Positions 1 to 7,756 of a stretch of 64,000 bases of DNA are shown here, in pieces. A model generated the notes under the pieces. It worked only from the letters and a program-made list of their open reading frames with translations. It searched no databases and was not told the DNA's origin. Source of the DNA: Kaistia granuli DSM 23481 (GTDB lineage Bacteria > Pseudomonadota > Alphaproteobacteria > Rhizobiales > Kaistiaceae); assembly GCF_000380505.1 (NCBI RefSeq), contig NZ_AQYH01000002.1:62001-126000 (forward strand). Reading direction: 5' to 3'. The translations under genes were made by a program, and so were the position numbers. Each line of letters begins with the position of its first letter. Position 1 is the stretch's first letter.

Positions 1-341
1 GGCGCCCGCGACACCTGGGCCTTGTCCTGCAGCGCGATGGCGTTAGCGAGATCGGCCGGCTTCAGGATGCCGAGAATGGCGAGCGCCACCTTCGAGCCGA
101 CGCCCTGCACGGTCATCAGCAGGCGAAACCACTCGCGCTCGACATCGGCGCCGAAGCCGAACAGCTTGATCATGTCCTCGCGGACATAGGTCTCGATGGC
201 GAGCTGCGCCGCCTCGCCGGGCGACGGCAATCCCTGCAGCGTCCGGCTCGAACAATGGACCTGATAACCCACACCGCCGACATCGAGGATCACCCAGTCG
301 TCGCCAAACGAATCGACGATACCCTTGAGCTTACCGATCAT
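1..341 (-). CDS. ruvA: Holliday junction branch migration protein RuvA (N-terminal part, cut by window edge)
   Basis: RuvA binds Holliday junctions as a tetramer and loads the RuvB motor for branch migration. The visible 113 residues begin [16 protein letters not shown], carry the OB-fold segment (VGYQVHCS) and then the helix-hairpin-helix start ([19 protein letters not shown]), in the family order. The ATG lies at 339-341 and the gene runs off the left end of the window, so domain III is not seen. It lies 75 bp downstream of ruvC in the same direction, the usual ruvC-ruvA order; ruvB would be expected just outside the window. Confidence 0.93.
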   Translation of the reverse strand, partial: MIGKLKGIVDSFGDDWVILDVGGVGYQVHCSSRTLQGLPSPGEAAQLAIETYVREDMIKLFGFGADVEREWFRLLMTVQGVGSKVALAILGILKPADLANAIALQDKAQVSRA

Positions 342-416
342 GCTTCCGCCGGCCTCCGCGCCCGTGATTCCGGAAAGTCGCGCACTTCCCGGATGAACCT
401 GACTTCCAGAACCGCG

Positions 417-926
417 TCAGCCCGCCGCCCGCATCATGCGGGCGAGCGAAACGCGGTGGTGAACGTGGCAGATGGCGATGCCCAGCGCATCCGCGGCGTC
501 GTCGGTGTCGAACTCCGCCTTCGGCAGAAGCACCTTCACCATCATGCGGATCTGTTCCTTGTTGGCGTGGCCGGCGCCAACGATCGTCTTCTTGACCGAG
601 TTCGGCGAATACTCCGCCACCGACATGCCGGCGAGCGCCGGCACCAGCAGCGCGATGCCACGCGCATGGCCGAGCTTCAGCGTCGCCGTGGCGTCCTTGT
701 TGACGAAGGTCTGCTCGACCGCCGCCTCATCCGGCTTGTAGTGGTTCATCACCTCGGTCAGGCCGTGATGCAGCGCGACCAGGCGATGCGCCAGCTCGCC
801 GTCGAGCGGCGCCTTCACCGTTCCCGAGGCGACGAAGGAGAGCGCGTTGCCCCGGCTCTCGACGACGCCCCAGCCGGTGCGGCGCAATCCGGGGTCGATG
901 CCGATGATGCGAATCGTATGGGTCAT
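417..926 (-). CDS. ruvC: Crossover junction endodeoxyribonuclease RuvC
   Basis: RuvC cleaves Holliday junctions symmetrically with RuvAB during recombinational repair. The 169-residue protein has the RNase H-like fold signature GIDPG with the first catalytic Asp at residue 11, the AVEQTF segment with Glu 71, and [12 protein letters not shown] near the C-terminus with Asp 143 and Asp 146. All four metal-binding acidic residues expected from E. coli RuvC (D7, E66, D138, D141) are therefore present. Length is typical. It precedes ruvA on the same strand and is probably co-transcribed with it. Confidence 0.96.
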   Translation of the reverse strand: MTHTIRIIGIDPGLRRTGWGVVESRGNALSFVASGTVKAPLDGELAHRLVALHHGLTEVMNHYKPDEAAVEQTFVNKDATATLKLGHARGIALLVPALAGMSVAEYSPNSVKKTIVGAGHANKEQIRMMVKVLLPKAEFDTDDAADALGIAICHVHHRVSLARMMRAAG

Positions 927-995
927 GCCAAAGGCCTAGCCGACCCTCGCGCCGTTGTGAAGAACATTCGGAGAACATCGGCGCGAAGCCAGAGG

Positions 996-1289
996 CTAGA
1001 GCGGCTTGACGCCGTCAATTTCGGCCTGCACCGCCCGCGCCCGCAAGCTGCCGTCATCGGCCTGCTCGACGAACACGGAGACGGCCGCGCCGGGCTTCAG
1101 CAGTGACATTGACGGCGGGCGGCATCTGGACCGCCTCGGACTTTCGGTCCGGCATCTTCAGCGTCAGCACGTCGCCGGCAAAGCTCTCGAAGGCGCCGCA
1201 GACGCGGTCGGGCATAGCGGCCTGCTGCGCCAGGCGGCGGCAGAGGCGACGGCGAGTAACGAAACGGAAGCGAGAATGGCCAGTCGCAT
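996..1289 (-). pseudogene. Small exported protein, disrupted by two compensating frameshifts
   Basis: Reading from the ATG at 1289, the first 19 residues are a convincing signal peptide (MRLAILASVSLLAVASAAA), but that frame reaches a stop at about 1164. The protein-like sequence continues in a second frame (QQAAMPDRVCGAFESF... AVQMPPAVNV, about 1230-1105), then returns to the first frame (LKPGAAVSVFVEQADDGSLR ...) and ends at the TAG at 996-998. One base missing near 1230 and one extra near 1105 would restore a single ~98-residue reading frame. The family is not recognised; it would be a small periplasmic protein. It lies between yebC and ruvC. Two single-base sequencing errors could explain this as well as true decay. 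Confidence 0.5.
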
Positions 1290-1415
1290 GATGCACTCCA
1301 TTGCCGGACGCGACGATCGCGGGTGCGCAATGAGAGCGGGCCAGGCATGTGTCGAGCCGGCTGCGTCGAATGGCGGGCCGGCCCGAGCGTGTCGGGCCGG
1401 CGATAACGGCGAGCC

Positions 1416-2165
1416 TCAGGCGGCGGTCAGCTTCTGCATGACTTCGTCGGAAACCTCGAAGTTGGTGTAGACGTTCTGCACGTCATCATCGTCGTCGAGC
1501 GCGTCGATCAGCTTCATGACGCTGACCGCCTTCTCCTCGTCGACCGGCACGAGGTTCTGCGGCTTCCAGATCGCCTTGACCGATTCCGGCTCGCCGAGCG
1601 TCTCTTCGAGCGCCTTGGAGACGTCGTTGAGATTCTCGAAGGCGGTGATGATCTCGTGGCCTTCCTCGCTACTCTGCACGTCGTCGGCGCCGGCCTCGAT
1701 CGCCGCGTCCAGAACCTTGTCGGCAGAGCCAACCTCGGCCTTGTAGAGGATCTGGCCGACGTGATCGAACATGAACGACACCGCGCCGGTTTCACCGAGC
1801 GCACCGCCGGAGCGGGTGAAATAGGAGCGCACCGCGCTCGCCGTGCGGTTCTTGTTGTCGGTCAGCGCCTCGACGACGACGGCGATGCCGCCGGGGCCGT
1901 AGCCCTCGTAGCGCATCTCGTCATAGTTCTCGCCATCGGCGCCGGCCGCCTTCTTGATGGCGCGATCGACAACGTCCTTGGGCATGTTTTCGGCGCGGGC
2001 GTTCTGGATGGCCAGGCGCAGGCGCGAATTCATCTTCGGATCCGGCAGGCCGAGCTTGGCGGCGACGGTGATTTCACGCGCCAGCTTGGCGAAGGCCTTT
2101 GAGCGCTTGGCATCGGCCGCACCCTTGCGGTGCATGATGTTCTTGAATTGTGAATGTCCGGCCAT
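1416..2165 (-). CDS. yebC: YebC/PmpR family protein (TACO1-like)
   Basis: The 249-residue protein begins [18 protein letters not shown], the almost invariant N-terminus of the YebC family, and has the family core ([38 protein letters not shown]) and full length. Members have been described as DNA-binding regulators and, more recently, as ribosome-associated factors that help translate difficult sequences; the sequence does not decide between them. In many bacteria yebC lies just upstream of ruvC, and it does so here apart from the broken small gene between. A TATAAG hexamer on the minus strand at 2218-2223 is a plausible -10 element, about 50 bp before the start. Confidence 0.95.
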   Translation of the reverse strand: MAGHSQFKNIMHRKGAADAKRSKAFAKLAREITVAAKLGLPDPKMNSRLRLAIQNARAENMPKDVVDRAIKKAAGADGENYDEMRYEGYGPGGIAVVVEALTDNKNRTASAVRSYFTRSGGALGETGAVSFMFDHVGQILYKAEVGSADKVLDAAIEAGADDVQSSEEGHEIITAFENLNDVSKALEETLGEPESVKAIWKPQNLVPVDEEKAVSVMKLIDALDDDDDVQNVYTNFEVSDEVMQKLTAA

Positions 2166-2253
2166 CGGTGGCGTCCTATCAGCAAAAATTGGGCGGCGCA
2201 GGACCGCGCGATCGCCCCGCTTATAGGGGGAAGACGGCCTGAAATAAAGTCGC

Positions 2254-3366
2254 CTAGCCGCCGCTAGGCCAGCGTTCCGCTGCGATTTCGGCGGCCTTGC
2301 GCTCGGCCTCGGGCAGTTTGGCGACGAATTCGTCGAGCCATTCGTCCTTGGTGCCGCGCTTGGCGGCGATCAGATGCCACTTGGCCGCCTGGGCCGGATC
2401 GCGCGGCGTTCCCATGCCCGTCGCCAGCACGCGGGCATAGCGGTTCTGGCCGACCGGGTTGCCGGATTCGGCGGCGCGGCGGAACCAGCCGGCGGCGGCG
2501 ATGATGTCCTTCTTGGTGCCGATGCCGTTGAACAGGCGGATGCCGTATTCGACCGCCGCGTCCGGATGGCCGGCCTTGGCGGCCTTGGCGATCCACATCG
2601 TCGAAATGCCGTCGTCGAGCAGCACGCCCTCGCCCTCGGCATAGAGCTGGGCCAGGCCGTATTGCGCGTCGATGTTGCCGAGGCCGGCAGACTTGCTGAA
2701 CAGCGACGCCGCCTTCTCGGAATCCTTCGGGCGAACCTGGCCTTCGAGATAGAGCAGGCCGAGGTTGTAGAGCGCCTGCGGTTCGTTCCATTCGGCCGCC
2801 TGCTCGAAGGCGTCGGCCGCCTTGGCGCGGTCCTTCTTCAGGCCGCGACCGTCGAGATAAAGCAGGCCGAGCGCCAGCTGCGCGTTGGGGTCGCCGGCGA
2901 GCGCCCCCTGCTGGTACCAGGCGGCCGAGGCCTTGTCGTTCTGCTTGACGCCGAGCCCCTCGCCATAGAGGCGGCCGAGCAGCGTCGCCGCCGCCGCGTC
3001 CCCGCGCTCCGCCCGCGACATCGCCACGGTGAAGGCGGTCAGATAGAGCCCGCGCTGGAACGCGCCGAAAGCCTGGTCGCCCTCGCCGTCGTCATTGAGG
3101 GCGCGGCCCGACTTGATGAGGTCTTCGGCGCTCGGCATCAGCCCGGCCGCCGGCGGCGGGATGGTCAGCGTGCTGGGAAGCGGCGCCGTCGTGGCGGGCG
3201 CGCTCGAAGCGGCGGCCGTGGCAGGCGCCGGGGTGGTCGAACCGGTCGGCGCCTCGCCGCCCGTCGTGGCCGGCTTGGCTACCGGCACGGGCACACCCTT
3301 CTCGGCGACGGCCGGCAAAGCCGTCGCGAGGAGCAGCACAGCGCAGATCGCGGTTCGGAAGATCAT
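2254..3366 (-). CDS. Exported Sel1-repeat protein
   Basis: A 370-residue protein with an N-terminal signal peptide ([21 protein letters not shown]), a Pro/Ala/Thr-rich linker to about residue 85, and then tandem Sel1-like repeats recognisable as [15 protein letters not shown], [55 protein letters not shown] and [14 protein letters not shown] at 36-40 residue spacing. Sel1 repeats form alpha-solenoids for protein-protein contacts. Its ATG at 3366 overlaps the TGA of the upstream ThiE-like gene (ATGA), so the two are translationally coupled. Longer starts upstream exist only as out-of-family Arg-rich sequence and were not used. A periplasmic location is inferred. Confidence 0.85.
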   Translation of the reverse strand: MIFRTAICAVLLLATALPAVAEKGVPVPVAKPATTGGEAPTGSTTPAPATAAASSAPATTAPLPSTLTIPPPAAGLMPSAEDLIKSGRALNDDGEGDQAFGAFQRGLYLTAFTVAMSRAERGDAAAATLLGRLYGEGLGVKQNDKASAAWYQQGALAGDPNAQLALGLLYLDGRGLKKDRAKAADAFEQAAEWNEPQALYNLGLLYLEGQVRPKDSEKAASLFSKSAGLGNIDAQYGLAQLYAEGEGVLLDDGISTMWIAKAAKAGHPDAAVEYGIRLFNGIGTKKDIIAAAGWFRRAAESGNPVGQNRYARVLATGMGTPRDPAQAAKWHLIAAKRGTKDEWLDEFVAKLPEAERKAAEIAAERWPSGG

Positions 3367-4034
3367 GGGGCGGCTTCGGCCTGTCGCGCGGCGATCACCC
3401 GGTTGGCCTCGGCAACCGCCGCGACCGGGCCCTCGGCGTGGTTCCAGATGGCGGAGCGGAGCGCGACGAATTCCACGCGGGCGTCGACGGCGGCCTCGAC
3501 CGAGGCGATGCTGCGCCCGCCCATGACGACGGCCGGGATCTCGAACACCGCCGACCACCAGGCCGCGAGGTCGAAGGCCTTGTCGAAGATGGCGTCGGCA
3601 GTATCGCCGTCGAAGCGGCCGAACAGGATGTAGTCGCAGTCGGTCTCGGCCGCGAGCATGGCGTCATGCCGCGTCGCGACGCCGCCGGCGCCCACGATGT
3701 GGTCGGGCTTCAGCGCCTCGATCGCATCCTTCAGATCGGCGATGCCGGTATCGACATGCAGGCCGTCGGCGCGGGTGCGACCGAACAGGCGGGTGTCGTT
3801 CGGCACGATGGCGGCGACGCCATTGGCCTGGGCGACCGGCACCAGCGCCTCGGCGATGCGCTGCAACTCGGCCGCGCTCGACGTTTCGGAGACGATGAAC
3901 AGCGTCGCAACGTCGCCCGCCTTCAGCACGTCGTCGAGCAACGGCGCGAAGGTCTCGGGATCGAGACCCGCCGGCGTGACGAGGCAGAGGCGCGCGAACG
4001 GCTCCGGCGGAGGGGCTTTTTTCTTTTTGGCCAT
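3363..4034 (-). CDS. Divergent ThiE/TenI-like thiamine phosphate synthase family protein
   Basis: A 223-residue TIM-barrel protein of the thiamine phosphate synthase/TenI superfamily. Conserved pieces are VPNDTRL (Asn 79-Asp 80, matching the ND pair that helps bind the pyrimidine diphosphate), GLHVDTG (91-97, where true ThiE has HLGQ-D), and DYILFGRF. The Thr-x-Thr-Lys phosphate-binding stretch that normally follows the GP segment is not apparent, so thiamine phosphate synthase activity is doubtful. The N-terminus is an unusual MAKKKKAPPPEPF. The gene is 90 bp downstream of the phosphatase homologue and overlaps the Sel1 gene by 4 bp. It could be a housekeeping paralogue with another role. 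Confidence 0.75.
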   Translation of the reverse strand: MAKKKKAPPPEPFARLCLVTPAGLDPETFAPLLDDVLKAGDVATLFIVSETSSAAELQRIAEALVPVAQANGVAAIVPNDTRLFGRTRADGLHVDTGIADLKDAIEALKPDHIVGAGGVATRHDAMLAAETDCDYILFGRFDGDTADAIFDKAFDLAAWWSAVFEIPAVVMGGRSIASVEAAVDARVEFVALRSAIWNHAEGPVAAVAEANRVIAARQAEAAP

Positions 4035-4124
4035 GATCGCTTTCGAAAAACGTTCCGGAAAAACGCCACAGCCTTATGGCGAAAGCACGACGGCGTTCAA
4101 GCCGTCGCGCGGCGCCAGGCCGGG

Positions 4125-4919
4125 TCAGGCGCGGGCGGTCGTGACGGCGGTCAGCAGCCGGGCCTGGATCTTCTCGTTGCCGGCGCAGACCGTCTTCGTC
4201 TCGATCATCTTCTCGCCGCCCCACAGATCCGTGGTCTTGCCGCCCGCCTCGCGAACGAACAGCATGCCGGCGGCGATGTCCCAGGGCTGCAGGCCTTCCT
4301 GCCAGAAGCCGTCGAGGCGGCCGGCGGCGACCGAGGCAAGATCGAAGGCCGGCGCGCCGCTGGCGCGCAGGCCCGCCACTTCGATCATGACGTTCTGCAT
4401 CTTGCGGATGGCGCCGGCATGATCGGGCGTGCCGAGATGGGGAATGCTGGTGCCGACGACGCAATCGGCGAGCGCCGTACGACCGGCGACGCGCATGCGA
4501 CGATCGTTGACGAACACGCCGCCGCCGCGCTCGCAGACATAGAGGTCGTTCGTCACCGGATTGAACAGGACGGCCGCGACGATCTGCCCTTCCCGCTCCA
4601 GCGCCAGCGAGACGCCGAACACCGGAATGCCGTGCAGGAAGTTGGTGGAACCGGCGAGCGGGTCGACGATCCAGCGATGGGTCTCGTCGGTGCCGGCAAG
4701 CACGCCGCGATCCTTGGTCAGGAAGCTGTAGCCCGGCCGGCCCTTGGTCAGTTCGGCCACCAGCGCCTGGCCGCACTTGCGGTCGGCGGCGACGACGAAA
4801 TCGGCAGGGCCCTTCATCGAAACCTGCAGGTTCTCGATCTCGCCAAAGTCACGCGCGAGAGGACGGCCGGCCTTCGTGACGGCGTTGACCATGACGTTGA
4901 GAAGGGCCGAGCGGGCCAT
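4125..4919 (-). CDS. Inositol monophosphatase (SuhB) family protein with degenerate active site
   Basis: A 264-residue member of the lithium-sensitive phosphatase superfamily. It aligns throughout with SuhB-type proteins (MARSALLNVMVNAV; GPADFVVAADRK; HRWIVDP; NFLHGIPVFGVSLALE; PWDIAAGML). Two metal sites are altered. The GEES/E segment that supplies the first metal-binding Glu reads TKDRG (68-72), and the DPxDGTTNF motif reads DPLAGSTNF, so the second Asp is Ala 89. Asp 86 and the late WD Asp 214 remain. Catalysis as usually described should fail, so a structural or regulatory role is inferred. The start at 4919 follows AGGAG at eight bases; a longer start at 4967 has no such site. Confidence 0.88.
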   Translation of the reverse strand: MARSALLNVMVNAVTKAGRPLARDFGEIENLQVSMKGPADFVVAADRKCGQALVAELTKGRPGYSFLTKDRGVLAGTDETHRWIVDPLAGSTNFLHGIPVFGVSLALEREGQIVAAVLFNPVTNDLYVCERGGGVFVNDRRMRVAGRTALADCVVGTSIPHLGTPDHAGAIRKMQNVMIEVAGLRASGAPAFDLASVAAGRLDGFWQEGLQPWDIAAGMLFVREAGGKTTDLWGGEKMIETKTVCAGNEKIQARLLTAVTTARA

Positions 4920-5032
4920 AGGCGAAACTCCTGCAGCATCGTCCGGCGGTATCGAGTCGAACCGCACCCGGACGGAGCAAATCTGAAATGGGGGAAGCGT
5001 TTGCCTCTCCCATCACGGAATGGCGACCGCCG

Positions 5033-5854
5033 TCAACCCCAGAAGGTCGGCAACCGCTCCTCGAGCACACCGCCGATCGCCAGCGGCGACACCGCCCTGG
5101 CAAGCCCGGTGGTGTCATCCACATCGACGCAGAGCCCGCACAAGGTTGCCGGTCCGTTCGACGGCTGGAAACGTCCGGACGGAACCTTGGTCAGGAAGCG
5201 GCGCACCGGCTCCTCCTTGTCCATGCCGAGCACCGAATCATAGTCGCCGCACATGCCGGCGTCCGACTGATAGGCGGTGCCGGACGGCAGGATACGGCAA
5301 TCCGAGGTCGGCACATGGGTGTGCGTGCCGACGACGAGCGTGACGCGGCCGTCGAGGTGATGGCCGATCGCCTGCTTCTCGCTGGTCGCCTCGGCGTGGA
5401 AATCGATGACGATGGCGTCCGCCTGCTCGCCGAGCGGACAGGCCGAAACCTCGCGGTCGACCGCGGCGAACGGATCGTCGAGCGCATCCATGAAGACGCG
5501 GCCCATGGCGTTGACGACAAGGACGCGGGCGCCATTGCGGGCGATGAACAGGTTGGCGCCCTTGCCCGGCGTGCCGACCGGATAATTGACCGGACGCAGG
5601 AAGCGCGGCTGGCGCTCGGCGAACACCAGCGCCTCGCGCTGGTCGAAGGCGTGGTTGCCGGTGGTGATGACATCGGCGCCGGCGTCGAGCACGTCGCGGA
5701 CGATGTCCTCGGTCATGCCGAAGCCGCCGGCGGCGTTCTCGCCATTGATGACGACGAAATCCAGCCTGTAGCGGTCAATCAGCCCCGGCAGTTGGTCGAT
5801 GACGACATTGCGGCCCGTCCGGCCAACGATATCCCCCAGGAAAAGCAGTCGCAC
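5033..5854 (-). CDS. YmdB/TIGR00282 family metallophosphoesterase
   Basis: A 273-residue calcineurin-like phosphoesterase of the YmdB type, which hydrolyses 2',3'-cyclic nucleotides in characterised Gram-positive members. Metal-ligand motifs are in order: GDIVGRTGR (Asp 8), NGENAAGGFG, TGNHAFD, FHAEATSEK and VGTHTHVPTSD. The length matches the family. It follows the formyl-THF cyclo-ligase gene by 18 bp on the same strand, so the two are probably co-transcribed; the same adjacency is common in alphaproteobacteria. The substrate in this organism is not shown by the sequence. Confidence 0.92.
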   Translation of the reverse strand: MRLLFLGDIVGRTGRNVVIDQLPGLIDRYRLDFVVINGENAAGGFGMTEDIVRDVLDAGADVITTGNHAFDQREALVFAERQPRFLRPVNYPVGTPGKGANLFIARNGARVLVVNAMGRVFMDALDDPFAAVDREVSACPLGEQADAIVIDFHAEATSEKQAIGHHLDGRVTLVVGTHTHVPTSDCRILPSGTAYQSDAGMCGDYDSVLGMDKEEPVRRFLTKVPSGRFQPSNGPATLCGLCVDVDDTTGLARAVSPLAIGGVLEERLPTFWG

Positions 5855-5872
5855 ACAAACCCCCTTGATCGG

Positions 5873-6469
5873 TCAGCCAGTTTTTGGCGCAGCGATCAGT
5901 TCGTCCTCGGTCAGGATGTAATCGAGGGGGATGTCGTGCGGCTCAAAGGGAACTTTGTCGACCTCCTGAACCGCGAAGGCAAGCCCAACCAGCAAGGGGC
6001 GTGCGCCGGAAGCAAAGATGGTGGCGACGGCGCGGTCGTAGTGGCCCTTGCCGTAGCCGATGCGGTGGCCCGCCCTGTCGAAGGCGGCGAGCGGCAGGAG
6101 GATCACGTCCGGCACGACGATCGGTGCGTCCGGCGCCGGGCCAACGGTGCCGAATCCGGCCGGATGCAGCTCCGCTCCGGCCTCCCAGCGGCGAAAGCGC
6201 AGCGTCTCGGCGTCGACGAGCACCGGCAGCGCCACGACGGCTCCGGCGGCGCGGGCGCGGTCGAGCAACGGCCGCGGATCGGCCTCGCTGCGAATCGGCC
6301 AATAGCCGGAGACGACGCGCCCCGAGGTCTCGAACAGCCCGGTGCCGTGGCCGAGGATCTGGACAGCCTTTTCCGCGCGCGCCGATGCATCGAGCGCATT
6401 GCGGCGAGCCAGCGCGGCGGCGCGCAGGTGATTTTTGGTCGTCACGTCAGCCTGGGTCGTCACGGCCAT
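5873..6469 (-). CDS. 5-formyltetrahydrofolate cyclo-ligase
   Basis: This enzyme converts 5-formyl-THF to 5,10-methenyl-THF using ATP, recycling an inhibitory folate. The 198-residue protein has the family signatures VLLPLAAFDRAGHRIGYG with KGHYDRA (phosphate- and folate-binding) and VGLAFAVQEVDKVPFEPHD near the C-terminus, with full family length. It sits directly downstream of the 6S RNA gene, the arrangement known as ssrS-ygfA in many proteobacteria, and could be made by read-through of the 6S transcript. The ATG at 6469 has no strong ribosome-binding site, which fits processing from that transcript. Confidence 0.94.
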   Translation of the reverse strand: MAVTTQADVTTKNHLRAAALARRNALDASARAEKAVQILGHGTGLFETSGRVVSGYWPIRSEADPRPLLDRARAAGAVVALPVLVDAETLRFRRWEAGAELHPAGFGTVGPAPDAPIVVPDVILLPLAAFDRAGHRIGYGKGHYDRAVATIFASGARPLLVGLAFAVQEVDKVPFEPHDIPLDYILTEDELIAAPKTG

Positions 6470-6521
6470 GGAACGTTTGCAGGAAGGAAAGGTGGCGAGC
6501 CACGATGGGCCGATGGAGTGA

Positions 6522-6654
6522 TCGATCCCGGGAACCTACAGCGTAGGTGGGCGCCGTATGTCTGGAACCAGGGCTCCAGTCAGGGACAGCTCCCTTTTGG
6601 ATCGATAAGGCCCCGGGGAATTGTGAGCTCCTGTCGCACCGCGCAGTCTCGCCG
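6522..6654 (-). ncRNA. ssrS: 6S RNA (SsrS), RNA polymerase-binding regulatory RNA
   Basis: On the minus strand the gap between zapA and the cyclo-ligase gene carries the hallmarks of alphaproteobacterial 6S RNA: a TTCCCCGGGGCCTTATCGAT segment for one side of the central bubble, then AAAAGGGAGCTGTCCCTG on the other side, TGGTTCCAG in the returning stem, and a 3' hairpin CCTACGCTGTAGG. A TATATC hexamer at 6661-6666 sits about seven bases before the proposed 5' end and is the likely -10. 6S RNA binds the housekeeping RNA polymerase holoenzyme by mimicking an open promoter. Ends are approximate. Conserved position between zapA and ygfA supports the call. Confidence 0.85.
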
Positions 6655-6780
6655 AAGACAGATATAGGTGACGGCAAGGCGCTTAGCCAGCGGTCTCGAC
6701 GCGAACTCCGCAGGAACATTTGCGCGATCCGATGCCGCATGCCCGTGGCGCGGCCAGGGACGGCAGCGGGACCGGGGCGG

Positions 6781-7152
6781 TCAGTCGCGCTTGTCACCGC
6801 CGACGAGCTTCTCGGCCAGACCTTCGAGGCGGTTCGCCGCCAGTTCGATCGCCCGCGCCACGTTCGCTTCCGATTCCTCGAAACGCGCGATGACCGCGGC
6901 CTTGGTCTCGTTCATCGCAGCGAGCTCGGCCTCGAGCCGCCGGACATGGCGGCGTGATTCGGCCAGGTCGTCGCCCATGGTGATGGCGGCCATCACGGTC
7001 AGGCGCTGGTCGCCGATCTCGCCGAAGCTCTGGCGCAACTGGCCGATGATTTCATTCAGACGGTCGGCGAGGCCCTCGAGATGGGCCTCCTGGCCGTCGT
7101 CGCAGGCCATACGGTAGGTCTTGCCGTTGATGGTGACGCTGACTTGCGACAT
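6781..7152 (-). CDS. zapA: Cell division protein ZapA
   Basis: ZapA bundles FtsZ filaments at the division site. The 123-residue protein has the N-terminal beta-structured domain (SQVSVTINGKTYRMACDDG, then LEGLADRLNEIIGQLR) and a long coiled-coil tail (about 55-115) used for dimer and tetramer formation. Size and layout match alphaproteobacterial ZapA. It lies 12 bp or less after the DUF4164 coiled-coil gene and just upstream of 6S RNA, a conserved neighbourhood. Confidence 0.93.
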   Translation of the reverse strand: MSQVSVTINGKTYRMACDDGQEAHLEGLADRLNEIIGQLRQSFGEIGDQRLTVMAAITMGDDLAESRRHVRRLEAELAAMNETKAAVIARFEESEANVARAIELAANRLEGLAEKLVGGDKRD

Positions 7153-7163
7153 GCCCTCTCCCG

Positions 7164-7445
7164 TCAGCCGTCCTGCCGTTCGAGCACGGAACGAATCGTT
7201 TCCATGGCAGCGACCAGGCGGCGGGAGACTTCCTTGTTGGCTTCCTCGAGCCGCTCGGAGCGGGCCTCGGCCGCGTCGACCGACTGGGCAAGGCGCGACC
7301 GATCGAGGCCGATGCGCTGCATTTCCGTCTCGATTTCGCCGAGGCGCACACCAGCGTTGAGCCGTCTGTCGACCGCTCCTTCCAGCCCGTCCAGCGCCGC
7401 ACTCAAGCGCCGTAACGCACCGTCAATGGGCGACGCCCCTCGCAT
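7164..7445 (-). CDS. DUF4164 coiled-coil protein
   Basis: A 93-residue, almost wholly helical protein of the DUF4164 family (PIDGALRRLSAALDGLEGAV, then heptad-like repeats to the C-terminus). In Hyphomicrobiales this family is found directly upstream of zapA, as here (11 bp), which suggests a division- or FtsZ-related role, but function is unproven. The start was placed at the ATG at 7445 because homologues begin close to the PIDxAL segment; a GTG at 7472 in the same frame would add nine residues. Confidence 0.8.
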   Translation of the reverse strand: MRGASPIDGALRRLSAALDGLEGAVDRRLNAGVRLGEIETEMQRIGLDRSRLAQSVDAAEARSERLEEANKEVSRRLVAAMETIRSVLERQDG

Positions 7446-7756
7446 TCTCGGCGGAATCTCCCTGTCGCACACAATCAGAAACCATCCCGGACATTAGGCA
7501 GGCCCGAAACAGGGCGTCAATGGCTTATGCTGGGCTTATCCGGAAGCCGCCGTTTTCCCGGATTTCCGGGGGCTCGCGCCGGTTGCAGGGAGCGTGCTGC
7601 GACAGGTCACGAGATTGACTCACCAAGGTGGTCTGTTATTTGTCGCAGCGCCTTTCCGCGATGGTCCGGCGGCCTGGTAGATACCCCACAGAACAACGCG
7701 GCCGCGCCCTGCCCGACAAGCGAGCAGGGGCCCGGCCCCCAAGCGTGGAAGTGAAG

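Noticed and set aside
3438-5243. Open frame of about 600 residues on the plus strand
   Set aside because: It runs opposite to the ThiE-like and phosphatase-like genes and has only shadow composition.
6470-6780. Signal recognition particle RNA in the zapA gap
   Set aside because: GGAAGGAAAG at about 6480 recalls the SRP loop, but the GTCAGG-CCGGAAGGAAGCAGC context is absent; the region is 6S RNA.
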